From Cubamyces lactineus (lineage: Eukaryota > Basidiomycota > Agaricomycetes > Polyporales > Polyporaceae), in the NCBI GenBank assembly GCA_022376465.1, contig JACDTU010000005.1, positions 794,001 through 858,000 on the forward strand: a stretch of DNA of 64,000 bases, in the 5' to 3' direction. The position numbers and the translations under genes are program-made. Under the pieces are notes generated by a model. It was not told the DNA's origin, made no database searches, and saw nothing but the letters and a program-made list of their open reading frames with translations. Numbering within the stretch: the first letter of the stretch is position 1; every line of letters begins with the position of its first letter. Shown piece by piece: positions 11,521 to 22,394 of this stretch.

Positions 11521-12043
11521 ATGTACATATCGCCTTGTTATCTGTCGCTGCAATTGCCCTCACCCGCTGTTGATGCACGTGTTATCTCTGAAGTTTGAAA
11601 TGTTGCGATACTACTAGCCCAATTGACTGTCACTGTAGCATCCCCCGTTCATGCATGTAAATATACACCACCTCTAGGCTTCTATATCTAGCTATTGATG
11701 CACTTCTGTATCTCATCCTGCGTCCTAACGTGCCCTCTGACAGCTTTGTCATGAACTTATGGTTTGTGGTTGTCGTCCGAGTCCACGGTGCGCCGAGCGT
11801 CGCGACCACGTGACCCCTCTACGCGTCGCGTCGGTGGCTGTGGTTTGTGGAAGCCACGCCTGCATAGTGTTGACCAGGTCTGGTTGGCATTGTCGATAGA
11901 TTGCATTGAGTTCAAGGTGATACATGACAGCCTACTAGATGAAACCAAAGATGATGATGGTGTACAACGGTACCCGCTACAACGGCCGGCACAGTATCCT
12001 ACAGCACGTATGGGCGTACTGGCCCGACATTCCTTCCACATTG
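11521..12043. other. Convergent intergenic region
   Basis: This lies between the stops of DCP1 (plus) and the gene ending at 12044 (minus), so it should hold both 3' untranslated regions. An ACGCGT hexamer lies near 11820. No coding exon is seen. Confidence 0.5.
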
Positions 12044-12813
12044 TCATCGAGCGCGCCGGCGTGTAGCTTTGCCTCGCCCAGCCGTGCGCTTCCTCTGCGA
12101 CGCCTTCCCCTTCTGCACGCCTCCAGCGTTCGCCTGCATGAACGGGTTCTTCTCCAGGTTGGTCATGTCCACCAAACTCTCGTCGCCTTCGACGGCCGCG
12201 GCATCGGTAGGCAACGGAGCGGGCGGCGGAGGTGGAGAGGAGGGCACGTTCAGCGAGTTTCTCTCGTTTTCAATGGCCGAGCTGAGCTCTTCACGGAGCG
12301 ACGAGATCTCGTTGGTAGCGCGGAGGAGCATGTCGCTGATGACCGCCAGCTTCTTTTGGTAGTAGTCCGGCGCATTCTGTGTGGTACTCCCCTCGGCCAC
12401 GGCCTGCGCAGGTCCGTGCTGGGAAAAAGGGTGAAGTGAGGGGGAAGTAGAAGACGAGCTGATTGAGCAGCTGCTATGGACGGCATGAAGACGGAAGACC
12501 TCACCTCAACAGCTGGAGAAGCGGCGTCGGAGGGGAGGGCAGCGTTGGGCCCTGCGAGCGAAGTAATTGCAGTAGTAAGGTAGGCCGTCTGGGACGCGAC
12601 GGTTGCGAGTTCGTTCAGTGCTCGAAAATCAGCAGCGTTGCTGCTGGAAGTGGACCGCGAAGTGGTTGACGTCCCTGATCCCGAGGAAGCGTTATCCTTC
12701 GCCATGGTGTCGGCTCTGGCTAAGGTGGCTGCCATCGCCGGGTCGATTTGGAATTTGCGACGTATTCGAAGAGGAAGGTTGCGCGGGTGTGGGTCGGGAA
12801 GTTCGTAGGCCAT
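12044..12813 (-). CDS. Unknown coiled-coil protein, 227 aa
   Basis: Two exons, 12813-12505 and 12418-12044, give 227 residues in consistent phase across an 86-nt intron. It starts MAYELPDPHPRNLPLRIRRK. Residues about 60-95 (DFRALNELATVASQTAYLTT) and 115-145 (DYYQKKLAVISDMLLRATNE, ISSLREELSSAIE) form two amphipathic helices suited to coiled coil. A Pro run follows, then DMTNLEKNPFMQ and a very basic tail (KRTAGRGKATRRRAR). The helix-helix-basic-tail plan would suit a small chromosome or microtubule factor such as a kinetochore subunit, but no family signature is recognised, so the name stays open. Confidence 0.75.
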
Positions 12814-14102
12814 GTCCAGTAGAGCTAATATAGCAGAGGGGAGGGGCCAAAGAGGGTGTTCGGGTGCGTGGCTAAGCAGCGGTCGTTGGTGGCGGAAGGA
12901 TGAAGGCTAGCGGAGGTGGCGATGACGATTTAATGCCCACCCGGTGCACCGGAGCGGACCCGGTCTAAGCGAGGGGCGGGGGGCAGATAACTGGATCAAA
13001 GCTCTCTGTTTGTACACGACGCGTACAAACTTTGAGTCAGCTTCATACGAAATGCGTTGGCACCTGGGCAAAGCTATGTAGCATGACAGTGCGCCTTGCG
13101 AGGCAGAATGCATGCGCGCGCCATATAATGCGACATGAGCCTGGATAAAGCTATGCTCTTGCCTGGTCACTTGCCCCGCATAATGACAGCATAAGGGATG
13201 GTGGACCTCGATGCCTATGGACCAGCGAAATTAGTAACCCCTCCATTCAATCAATTCACGGATAATTCACCTGACCGCTTCTATCACTTACCGGGATGCA
13301 ATATATCCTGTAAAAACTGCAGCTACAGCGGCGCTGCACTGAAAACATGCGTTGGCACACTAAGTCAGTATGCCAGCACATGCCCTCGGGCCCAGTGCAT
13401 GGCCCAAGGCCGTTCATACCAATACGATGACTTTGAATCTGTAGTTAGCGGTGTCGGCCGCTGTGGCATTGAGGCGAGTCGCCAAGGGCTCTGGGTGTGC
13501 TGAATAAGGCGACACGTATGCCATGGACCGTCTTCTCTGATTCATCAGGAGTGGATCGCGATGCGCATAAGCCTCGAGACGCGTTCTCCCCGAGAAGGTC
13601 CAAGTTGATCTATGGGCACGTCACCGACTTACTCGAAACAAATGGGAAGACATACCTAGCCTCCTCTGGCAAAGTCTGCTCGTCCCAGGGCTCACTGATC
13701 GGAGAATTGAACTACGAACAAACCACGAACTCGTTCTCTACAGCACCGCACGTCCGTTCTAAGAACGCCAGGTACGATCATTGAATGGCGGTTCACATTC
13801 TACCGGCAAACACTCGCGAATTCGCTTATCTTTCGCGGAATGATACTGGCCATGAATGTTACGTTGTATCATGCAAGCGGGAAGTTGTGCATCGTTAATA
13901 TGGAGTCCAGTCATCACCCGGAGCCAAAAGCTAGCAGACAAATGCGCAGAAAAAATGGCTCGTAGAAGCGGCGGTCGCCATCAAGAACTCGTATTAGGGT
14001 TTCGGACGTCTGCATCGCCGCATATTGTGTCACTATAATAATCATTGAATGCCTTCAAGCAGCTTCATACGACTCGAAAGGCGGTTATGGGCCAAAAATA
14101 AG
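12814..14102. other. Gene-poor stretch upstream of the unknown coiled-coil gene
   Basis: Its first part must hold the promoter of the gene starting at 12813. A perfect 8-bp inverted repeat (13008-13015 and 13023-13030) with an ACGCGT hexamer at 13019-13024 lies about 200 bp upstream of that ATG. A 101-residue ATG-started frame (13198-13503) with eight cysteines and an overlapping 95-residue frame (13497-13784) are present, but nothing supports their expression. Confidence 0.4.
14094..14098 (-). terminator. RNA polymerase III T-run terminator
   Basis: Five T residues on the minus strand begin 5 nt after the tRNA-Asp 3' end, the usual position of a Pol III stop. Confidence 0.75.
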
Positions 14103-14186
14103 CTCTCTGTCGGGGAGTCGAACCCCGCTTTCGCGCGGTCAGCATTGCATGACAGGCGCGTGTACTAACCGATATACTAACAGAGA
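14103..14186 (-). tRNA. tRNA-Asp: tRNA-Asp (GTC) with a 12-nt intron
   Basis: The 84-nt unit folds as a standard cloverleaf. The acceptor stem TCTCTGT pairs fully with ACAGAGA, followed by discriminator G, as expected for Asp. The D stem is GTAT/GTAC, the anticodon stem CGCGC/GCGCG, and the T arm is CGGGG TTCGACT CCCCG. The loop CTGTCA gives anticodon GTC at positions 34-36. A 12-nt insert (TGCAATGCTGAC) lies directly after position 37, the canonical place for nuclear tRNA introns. The mature length is 72 nt. Confidence 0.93.
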
Positions 14187-15480
14187 GTTGTTCTGGAATT
14201 TTACATAGTTAATATAAAGATCCTCAAAGATCTCGACGCTTGTCGTCGAACTACAGGACCTGCCACAAACGATTGAGCACCATCAGCGCCTAAGCTCTCT
14301 AACCCGAGTCTTTGGCAGATTCAACAACATCATGTCCGACTGGGTCATTTCAGTCACTTGCGAGTGTCGAGGTGATAATTCGAAGACGCTCACATGGAAT
14401 GTCTACGACTAACTTCCTTCAAACTGCCTTCCACTATGGTGTGCTAGTGATCTCATATCGATGAATTTGCCAGTGCCGTCAGCTCTATTCATGTGCAAAG
14501 ACCCAGCCGGACATCACTGTCCTCTTCACGTACTTCTAAGTTGTCCTTCACCTATGACCCCCAAATGAACGTTCTGAGAGCCAGAATGGGCGTCCAAATC
14601 ATTGATACGCTGGCCCCATCCTAGAGGTGTCTCGCGAGGCCATCGGGGGCGGCAGTGAATACCAGTCTGGTGTCCGAATACCTCCACTGTAACTAATTGG
14701 AGAGGATCTAGAATATGGTCCGCATGAGGCGTACAATTACATATCCAGAGTTGCTGTTACGTCCCCCAGCCTGCCGCGACTTACCACTAATTTACATGTT
14801 TGGCCTGAGTTATCGACTCGGAGCCCACCACTGATAGCACCCCAGCTGCACGCTTTCCTGAAGTTTGAAAATATCTCTCGAGCCCTCCAATGTTACGGCC
14901 CATAATTGACTGCTCTCTACATAGCTACAGCACATGGGCATGCGCTCTCACATTGTCTTCGCGTCGCGTTCTCTTGGAATATCACATCCAACGTCTTTGT
15001 CACTCACGCATTCTCTTCAGGAACCAGGACGCTCACGCAATAGCTGGTCAGCTATCACATATATCGGAGCTGCAGAGAGCTATATTCGACAACGAGAGAG
15101 CAACTGTACATGCAGACAACAACGAGAAAGGGGACCTTCGTAGCAATGGGAGGTGTGGTAGCAATGGATGTGTGAGAGTGTGCATGGGGAGCGAGGGAAA
15201 GCGAGGGATACAGAAGAGCGAGTGTGAGTTGCTTATGTACGGGTAGGGCGTACACGACATGGGGACAGCAAAAACTATGTACTATACAGCTTGTAGCAAA
15301 TAACCTAGTCATTAGAGTTCGTGAGGATGGTCATCGATGATGTAGCGCCCGACGTGTAAGGCGGAGAGGCAGTTGGGGGTTGTCGAGGGACCTAGCAACG
15401 ACGACGACGCGGTTAGCAACTCTAGCCACGTCCTACGGGTCCTCATGAGTTCGAAGCTGACCATGTGCTAGATGTCATGC
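14187..15480. other. Stretch without a recognisable gene
   Basis: No frame has a family motif or a convincing multi-exon extension. The region upstream of the tRNA (14187 onward) has no obvious extra Pol III element. Confidence 0.45.
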
Positions 15481-15786
15481 TCAGAACGAGCCGAACACTA
15501 GTTCGTCACCATTTTCAATTCTGGTCCGACGGAGCGGGCCCTCTGGTCCCCGGAACGGCCAATCCGCGAACGCGGGCCCATCGAATGGCATGGCAGGCGC
15601 AGGGTTAGAGACGGGGGCTAGAGGGCCGTTGAAAGGCCCGAGGGTGACGCGCGCGACGCCGTTCTGGCGGTTGTTCACGGAGGGGAGGGGGCCGGGAGGG
15701 ATGTTCTCTTCGTTACCGCGCTGGGCGGCAAGCTGGGGGTTGTTCTGAACAGCGTGGACAGCGATGTTCTGTTGCTGAGCAGCCAT
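15481..15786 (-). CDS. Small hypothetical protein, 101 aa, Pro-rich
   Basis: A single-exon frame starts at the ATG at 15786 (MAAQQQNIAVHAVQNNPQLA) and ends at 15481. The composition is Pro, Asn and Gln rich, with NEENIPPGPLPSVNN, and then repeated short Pro/Phe motifs (GPFNGP, MPFDGP, WPFRGPEGP). No domain, signal peptide or membrane helix is seen. It probably encodes a short disordered protein. The E-N-x-P-P motif also occurs near the N-terminus of the first zinc-finger gene of this window. The frame continues upstream to 15846 but the extra part is His/Thr-rich and unconvincing. Confidence 0.45.
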   Translation of the reverse strand: MAAQQQNIAVHAVQNNPQLAAQRGNEENIPPGPLPSVNNRQNGVARVTLGPFNGPLAPVSNPAPAMPFDGPAFADWPFRGPEGPLRRTRIENGDELVFGSF

Positions 15787-17802
15787 TGTGATGATGATGT
15801 AGTGGTGAAGGTGTGTCGTGGTATGTGGGGGATGGATGGGAAGCACAGGGGGGCGGGATGGACGTGCCCGGGTATTGGAGGTTCGTGGTATCGAGAGTGA
15901 AGGAGGAGCGGAGCAGGTGAGCGCGCCTTTTGATCTGCGCGCCTATGGACCTCGCCTCCGTCTGGGGTCTAATTTTCGGTCTACTTGCCTCCTTTGGGAC
16001 ATTACCCGACGTACCCCAGATACTCACAAAGGGCTCTTGCGTCCAGAGACCAAGCGATAGATAATTCTCGTGCGAGGGACCTAAGGAACCCCGTGAGAGG
16101 GTTAGTCCAGTTTCACGCGAACGTGCTCGATGTAGAACAGGCTCACCCTCGTCTGTTCCCTGTGGCTCACGCGCGTCGTAGGCCGGCGCACGTACAGAGA
16201 ATCCTGCCAGGGTCTCAAGGTATCGACGATGGGGCGCGACCGCGAAGAGATAGTGGCACCTGACGGCCGGTCCCATCGCACTACGTATATGCACGGCGGG
16301 GGTACGATGTTGTCACGCATGGGGGCAGGTCTGCATGTCGACTACGTGGGATGGCTCACGACGTTGCGTGTAGCCCATGGTGCGATACGTTCCAACGACG
16401 AGGGAAGACTGCACGTCTGCATACCGCAAAGCTTCAAGTTGGATGTACACCGAGCCTACCCCGCGCAGATTCCGGATGCAGTCGTGGAGACCTCACGACG
16501 ATGAAGCAGAAGCTTCAGGTGAGAGTACGTATGCGTCGCACTTCCGTTCACTTCATGTTGCCTTACCTCATGCTATTGCACGACACAGGACCTGTGCGAG
16601 GGAGGTCAGCAGACGTCCTTCTCACACAAAGCAGATATGATATGAAGGAGAAATGCACATGCAACATTGCTCCAAGATCATTACGTCGAAAAACGCATAG
16701 CACAAATAGCACATAGGTATGGTACCGTAACTCGATGATGGCAACTACGTATACATGTTGAGCGTGTAGGTAGAACGGTACGGAGGTTAGGGGGCTTCAG
16801 AGGTGCGCCGGTCCTCAAGAGTGAGAGCCTAACGAGGAGTAGGAGGGACAGTAACTGATGAACGAAACAGTGAGTAATTGCTGAAGGGAGTCGTGGCTGA
16901 GACTGACGCAGGGTAGGGTGGCAGAACAAATGCAGCGTATAGAAGTAAAGGCGAGGAGCGGACGACGTACCATTCGTAGCATGACATAGCGCGCGATGTG
17001 CGAGCTATGTCATGTAGGTTGGACGTCGGACACTTCTCGTCCCTTTGACTCGCTCAAATCCAAGTACAGGGCAGCTCAATGCCACGGACCCGACGCTCGG
17101 CGGAATATGCAAGATATGCGGCACAGACATGCCCCATCAAAGAGGAGACATGTGTCCCCAGCTCGGGCCTCCGCCCTTCCTGAACATCAGCGGTACGTTG
17201 AGCTTCATGTATTCGCGAGGAGTCGCACAGAGAGACTTACTATTCATGCGCGCAAACTATACTCAGTTCTTAGCGCACTAGAGAGAATACGCGCATAGAC
17301 GACCCATGCCAGAGCACAAAGCAAAGCGCCCGCCCGGGAGGGTGGTACGAGCAGTTATGATACACTTACCAGGCCTTCCAATCAATCAGGTGAGGAACAT
17401 GTGCTTTCATGAGAAGATTACTCAGATAAATTTCCCGTTCGACCCGCTAAAAGCGTCTCGCTGCACTCAGGGCCTTTTCGAAAGGCAGGAGACACGGGCG
17501 CCTGTAATCAAGCTGAGCGCCCATGTCCAAGCGCCGGGCAAGAGCGTGGCTGATGCGTGCGGTGCACAAAGACCACTAACCACAAAGCTCGACGCTTGGA
17601 CATTGACCGCATGATGGCACAAAGCTGTCTGGACGGAAAGGTATTTCAGCAGCTGAAGTTCGAGGAACGGACCAGCATACCTCCCCCACAATTTCCTCTC
17701 ACCCTTCAGCACATCCAACCAGTGAGTCCTTCGATTCTGGTGAGACGGAATCTCCCTTCCTTCGGACCAAGCTGACCTGAGAATACGACAGACTAGCGAA
17801 AA
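15787..17802. other. 2-kb gene-poor stretch
   Basis: Only short frames without motifs or splice support occur on either strand. Its right end must hold the promoter and 5' leader of the gene at 17803; an AG acceptor-like site shortly before that ATG hints at a 5' leader intron. Confidence 0.4.
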
Positions 17803-18864
17803 ATGCATCCTTACAACACAAGAGCCAACAAGCACCGTGTCGTCCGCGAGCTCATAGAGAAGAAAGTCTTGCCCGACGCCGATCGCGTTACTGTTACTTT
17901 GTCCGACACTGGCAAGGGGCACCATCTCCGGTGGAACTGGACCGAAGAGTCGTTGCACGACGGCGAAGATGACGAGTCAGGGAGCGACGAAGGGTCCAGC
18001 TTCACCGACTCGGACTCCTCTTCCGACTCCTCATCCAACTCCTCTCGACTCACCGATGGAGACGGAGACAGCGAGATGGGTGACGACGAGCGCCTGCGCA
18101 CGCCACACCGCGATATACCCTACAATCCTGGTTCCGTGATTCTGACCCCTCGCAAGGGCCACGGTCTGAAGCGCGAGCCGCGCATCGGCGGCGGCTTCGA
18201 CTTCTGGCACGAGCAGGACGGTGTGAAGGACCGTCTCACTTTCACCCAACAGAAGGTTTCGGTGGCGCCTTCCACGGGCAACCTGCTGCTACACCCGGAC
18301 ACCCAATATATCGTCGACGCCATCCGCAACGAGCGAAAGCGCTTGCAGGAGAGGGCCGATGGGCTCCCTCTGCTCGAAAGCGCTGCGCCTGAGATGGATT
18401 GCGACGAAGACGACGACGACGCTGTCAGCGTCACGAGCGAAGCCACTGTCATCGTCGACCCGAGGGCGACTCCTGAACCGACGCTGTTCAACGGTGCGAC
18501 GCCCATCGTGCGCCAACCGACTCTTCCAGCCAACTACAACCCCGGTGCCGCTGCTCCTGGACCATTGCCGAATCGACTTTCGACGATCCAGGAGGACATG
18601 GAGGCCCAGCTGCGCCTGCCTCCTCGCTTGCAGGAGCGCAGTGGGATGCGTTTCCTCCGCGATGCGAACAACCGATGGGTTAGGGAAGGCTCTCTTGGGC
18701 CAGACGCCGATTACGAAGTGGACAGGCAAGACTTGCCGCCCAAGATCGACCAAGGAGCAGGCTCTGTAGCCCAGAGGCGTCAAGCTCGCTCGTCCAACGC
18801 TGCTCCGCTGCAGCGTACTGACACAGAGCCCATCATCGTGCCGTCCCCTGCCAAACGCAAGTAG
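17803..18864 (+). CDS. Unknown acidic, probably disordered nuclear protein, 353 aa
   Basis: A single-exon frame runs from MHPYNTRANKHRVVREL at 17803 to a TAG ending at 18864. Residues about 50-95 are an Asp/Glu/Ser tract. A possibly folded part follows: YNPGSVILTPRKGHGLKREP, GGGFDFWHEQDGVKDRLTF, and HPDTQYIVDAIRNERKRLQE (helix). A second Asp run is at about 200, and MRFLRDANNRWVREGSLGPD lies near the end. The protein ends in a basic PSPAKRK. No catalytic motif, membrane helix or known domain is recognised. High GC in third positions and strong codon bias support a real gene. Confidence 0.75.
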   Translation: MHPYNTRANKHRVVRELIEKKVLPDADRVTVTLSDTGKGHHLRWNWTEESLHDGEDDESGSDEGSSFTDSDSSSDSSSNSSRLTDGDGDSEMGDDERLRTPHRDIPYNPGSVILTPRKGHGLKREPRIGGGFDFWHEQDGVKDRLTFTQQKVSVAPSTGNLLLHPDTQYIVDAIRNERKRLQERADGLPLLESAAPEMDCDEDDDDAVSVTSEATVIVDPRATPEPTLFNGATPIVRQPTLPANYNPGAAAPGPLPNRLSTIQEDMEAQLRLPPRLQERSGMRFLRDANNRWVREGSLGPDADYEVDRQDLPPKIDQGAGSVAQRRQARSSNAAPLQRTDTEPIIVPSPAKRK

Positions 18865-19385
18865 CATGGGGGGCGGTACTCTGTATGCCCTTCGCATGTT
18901 TTCATGACACGTACGATATTCTATTGTTCTATCAGTCAGCATATGCCTCATCCTGCCGTGTACCACCGCTCCTTCATGTGTTCATTTTACGAGCTCACCT
19001 TTCCCTTGTATTCCCTGCTGTTTGTAGCCTACTTGAGTCATGTTGATCATTCACGCGTCCTGTCGCCGATTTTGGTAATGTGTTCTGTTCGAATCCCTAT
19101 GCTCCGACTTTATGGATGCCTTGTGTTTGTAATCCAGAAGTTGCCTGACAGCAAAGAAGGCAAGCATAGAGATTCAAGTAGCAACCAAAGCCAGAACTGC
19201 AGGTCAGAGAGTCATCAGGGGACAGAACAATTGTCCACCTGAAAAGCAACGGTCGGTCGGTAGCATGAGGCCACCGGGTTCCGCTTTCGGCAGTCCCCGA
19301 TGGCACCAGAGGCTGCATGCCAAGGCTAAACGCCCCGCATTCTCATCTCTTCCACCGTCGCTCACGACACTGGCCACCCGCCGCG
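18865..19385. other. Intergenic region upstream of PEX13
   Basis: It contains the 3' flank of the acidic-protein gene and the promoter of PEX13. No gene or clear TATA element is seen. Confidence 0.5.
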
Positions 19386-20614
19386 ATGCCTTCACCTCCA
19401 AAACCTTGGGAAAGAGGCGGTGCGGTTGCTGCCACCTCGACAGCACCATCTGCGTCTATGACTGCTCCTGCGACGGCGCCGGCAACTCAGCCATCGACCA
19501 CCACGGCATCAGGAGCATCCTCATCTAATCCACCTTCGGTCCCTACCCGTCCTGCTGCATTCTCGACAGCAGCCTCGACTGCGCTACCCGGGGCCTCTAC
19601 AGCGCTCACCAACTCGTTTTCGTCCCCCTATTCTTCATATTCCCCCTACAACCGTTACGGCTCCACATATTCCCCATACGGCATGAACAGCATGTACGGC
19701 GGTATGGGATACGGTGGCTACGGCAGCTATGGAGGATATGGGATGAACGGGATGTACGGTGGAATGCCTGGCATGGGGTACGGCATGCCCGGTCCTGGAG
19801 GACCCTTCGACCCGAACAACCCCTCCCTTTCGCAAACCCTCGAGTCCACGACCCAGCACACCTTTGCCCTCTTGCACTCAATAGTGCAAACCTTCAGCGG
19901 TGTCGCACAAATGCTCGAATCTACCTTCATGGCGACACACTCGTCGTTCTTCGCCATGGTCGGCGTAATTGACCAGTTCGGGCAGCTCCGCAACGCCTTG
20001 GGCAGCGTCCTCGGCCTCTTCGGTCTGGTACGATGGATGCGCGACCTCCTCACTGGTCGTCGCGGTCAGGGTGCAATGCGTGGCGAGTTCCGCGACTTCG
20101 TCAACGGCAAGCCGGTGCAAGGCCAGGGGCCGTCAGCGCCCAAGGCGAGCAAGAAGCCGCTCATCATCTTCCTGCTCGCTATCTTCGGCGTTCCCTACGC
20201 CATGCACAAGCTCATCCGCATTCTCACCGAGCGTCAGCAGGCGCAGATGGCAGCAGGGCAGATCGCGGGCCCTCTACCCCCACTGGACCCTTCACAGCTG
20301 ACGTTCGCGCGAGCGCTGTACCCGTTCGAGGCATCTTCGCCTGCGGAGCTATCACTCAAGGAGAATGAGATTGTTGCTATCATGGGGAAGCTCGACCCTG
20401 CGACAGGAGCGGAGGTTGACCCAAGAATTGAGGTACGCGAACGCTTGTGTTGAGACATATAGGCGGATCCTAACGTATTTGCTAGGTCGAGGGTAGCGAA
20501 TGGTGGAAGGGCCGGACGAGGGAGGGCCGTGAGGGCTGGTTCCCAAAGAAATGGGTGCAGGTGTTGGAAAGGCGGAAACCCGCCGAGACCGCGGAGCCCA
20601 AGAAGGTTGATTGA
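19386..20614 (+). CDS. PEX13: Peroxisomal docking protein peroxin-13
   Basis: PEX13 is a peroxisomal membrane protein of the receptor docking complex; it binds PEX5 and PEX14 during matrix protein import. Exons 19386-20432 and 20486-20614 give 391 residues. The start MPSPPKPWERGG is the typical fungal PEX13 beginning. A Tyr/Gly/Met-rich tract (about 85-145, repeats of GYG and MYGG) is the hallmark N-terminal region. The membrane-associated part continues from SLSQTLESTTQHTF to a hydrophobic segment at about 258-276 (PLIIFLLAIFGVPYAM). The SH3 domain is at about 305-378: ARALYPF, the acidic loop, then EWWKGRTREGREGWFPKKWV, which spans the intron. All expected parts are present. Confidence 0.95.
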
Positions 20615-22394
20615 GCTTTGCGTTCCCGTTTCCTGTGAGTCGCCGTGTATACCGCGTCTTCTACATATTGGCTCCTTTGCCACTATCTATCGTAGTATTA
20701 CCTTTTGTTTGCCGGAGGCACTCTTTCGCGCTTAGTGTGGTGTATGGTGTACTATATGGAATACATGTCCGTGATCTCATAGTCCGCAAGGCCATCGGCG
20801 ATTGAGTGGGGTTGCCTTGGTAGATTGACAGCGGGGACCCGTTTGGCCTTATCAAACAAATATCGTTGTCGATCCTCTGTGGTGGTGCGGTCCTGAAGGA
20901 GATCAGTAAACTGACTGGAATCGGTGTACGTAAGTACTCACAAATCCATCGAAGTCCCAGATCAGTTCGACGACCAGTGCCCCTTGTTTGCGGATGTGGG
21001 CAGGTGGCCGGGGTCTCCAACGGTCAGGACAGGAGTTCGAGTGGGTCGGCTTCTTCTTCAGGTTCCTCCTCAGCGTGCATTTGAATCGTATCGCGGCAGC
21101 ATATTCTCATGCGCAACAGCCTAGTAGTAGGGCAACTTTGAGGTGAACTTCCTCCAGCGTTGCGGACCTCGTTTGTCGGTATGTACGTCTTGGTTTCGCA
21201 CAGGTGAACGCGTTCTAATGAATGTTGAACGTCGTTTGGCAGTAGCCGTTCAACTTGTCTTCCTTATCCCGTCCTCAGTCCGCTCGCCTTTGCTCGTATA
21301 TGATCTTGGGGTAATATGCAACTGGGTCCATGCGTTCGACTTCTTGGCCAACAGGCCAAGGGCTGTAACGCGGGTTGTGTCAAACAAAGCGTGCCACTTA
21401 GCTCTTGTTCGAAGCGCGAGCTAGCTCTTGCAGCGGGCCTTGTCACAATAGCTTGGTGCTGCCAATATAATCTGAGATAGAAGAATCCTTGGTCTGAGGG
21501 AAGCCCGCGTGACCAGGAGGTCGCACGGATGCCACACTCCCGTGTGTCCTCCTGGTAGTCAAAGGCAAAGATCATGTTGTTTGACGGTCCCCTTCCTCAA
21601 GGATTCTCATTCACTCAAACGTCAGTAGAATGGTGGTGTTCACATCAGGCTCACCGTATGCACGGAAACAACTGCCTTTCGTGTGAGGTATAGCCCTGGT
21701 GAGAGACAAGGATCCAGCAACGAATCCTTCAAGTAGTCGAAGGTCGTTGTCTGTGATCCTGGAGAGGTATTAATACGGGGTTGTCCCAACGCTGCCTTCT
21801 TCAACCCAAGAATCATACGAAGAGCCTACCGTCGTGCCTTCAACGGTGTCCATATCTTCAACTCAAGTTCCACTCGCATCGATTCAGGAGAGATAGAAAT
21901 GGGCACATGCCCACAGCCTGATATCGCAGGTAAGCCATCAGTTTTGGCAAGAACAGTGGTATGGGAGAACGTACTAACGTAGTGGGGCAGCTAATCCTCA
22001 ATCACTCACGCAAAAGTCTCTTGGAGACGCCTCGCATCTCCACATATGGCGACGCTCGAGGCCACAGGCTCTGCCTCGCACACTGAGTAGAAGTTCCACA
22101 GCTCCAGCGGCACGCATGTACGATGAGAAGAAATGGGTGCGTAGCCCATTGTTCCTAGCAATTCATAGCTGCTAATAGACCTCGGAGCAGTCGCGCTTGG
22201 AGCTGTTTACATGTGCGGCGCGGTCACGACGCGTCGAAGTCAAAGCGGGAACGCGTTCTTTGTCCGTGTTGACTCCCACAATAGGGCCAGGATATAGCCC
22301 ACCACTGATTAGCCACGCCCTACATTATCTACGCGCTACTATATCGAACTCCTCCCTCACTCACCCGTATCCAACCCCACGATCCAAACTAGCT
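20615..22394. other. Intergenic stretch before the first zinc-finger gene
   Basis: No gene is recognised in about 1.6 kb after PEX13. The last 200 bp are the promoter of the gene at 22395 and share sequence with the promoter of its paralogue (listed separately). Confidence 0.45.
22229..22256 (+). promoter_or_regulatory. Paired ACGCGT (MCB-like) promoter element, copy A
   Basis: Two ACGCGT hexamers begin at 22229 and 22251, 22 bp apart, about 140-165 bp before the ATG at 22395. The block around them (about 22215-22282) is nearly identical to the block upstream of the second zinc-finger gene. ACGCGT is the MluI cell-cycle box bound by MBF in fungi (established knowledge); MBF control here is inference. 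Confidence 0.6.

Noticed and set aside
12250..12504. Extension of the 187-residue minus-strand frame past 12505
   Set aside because: It reads through a clear intron; splicing to 12418 gives the better product.
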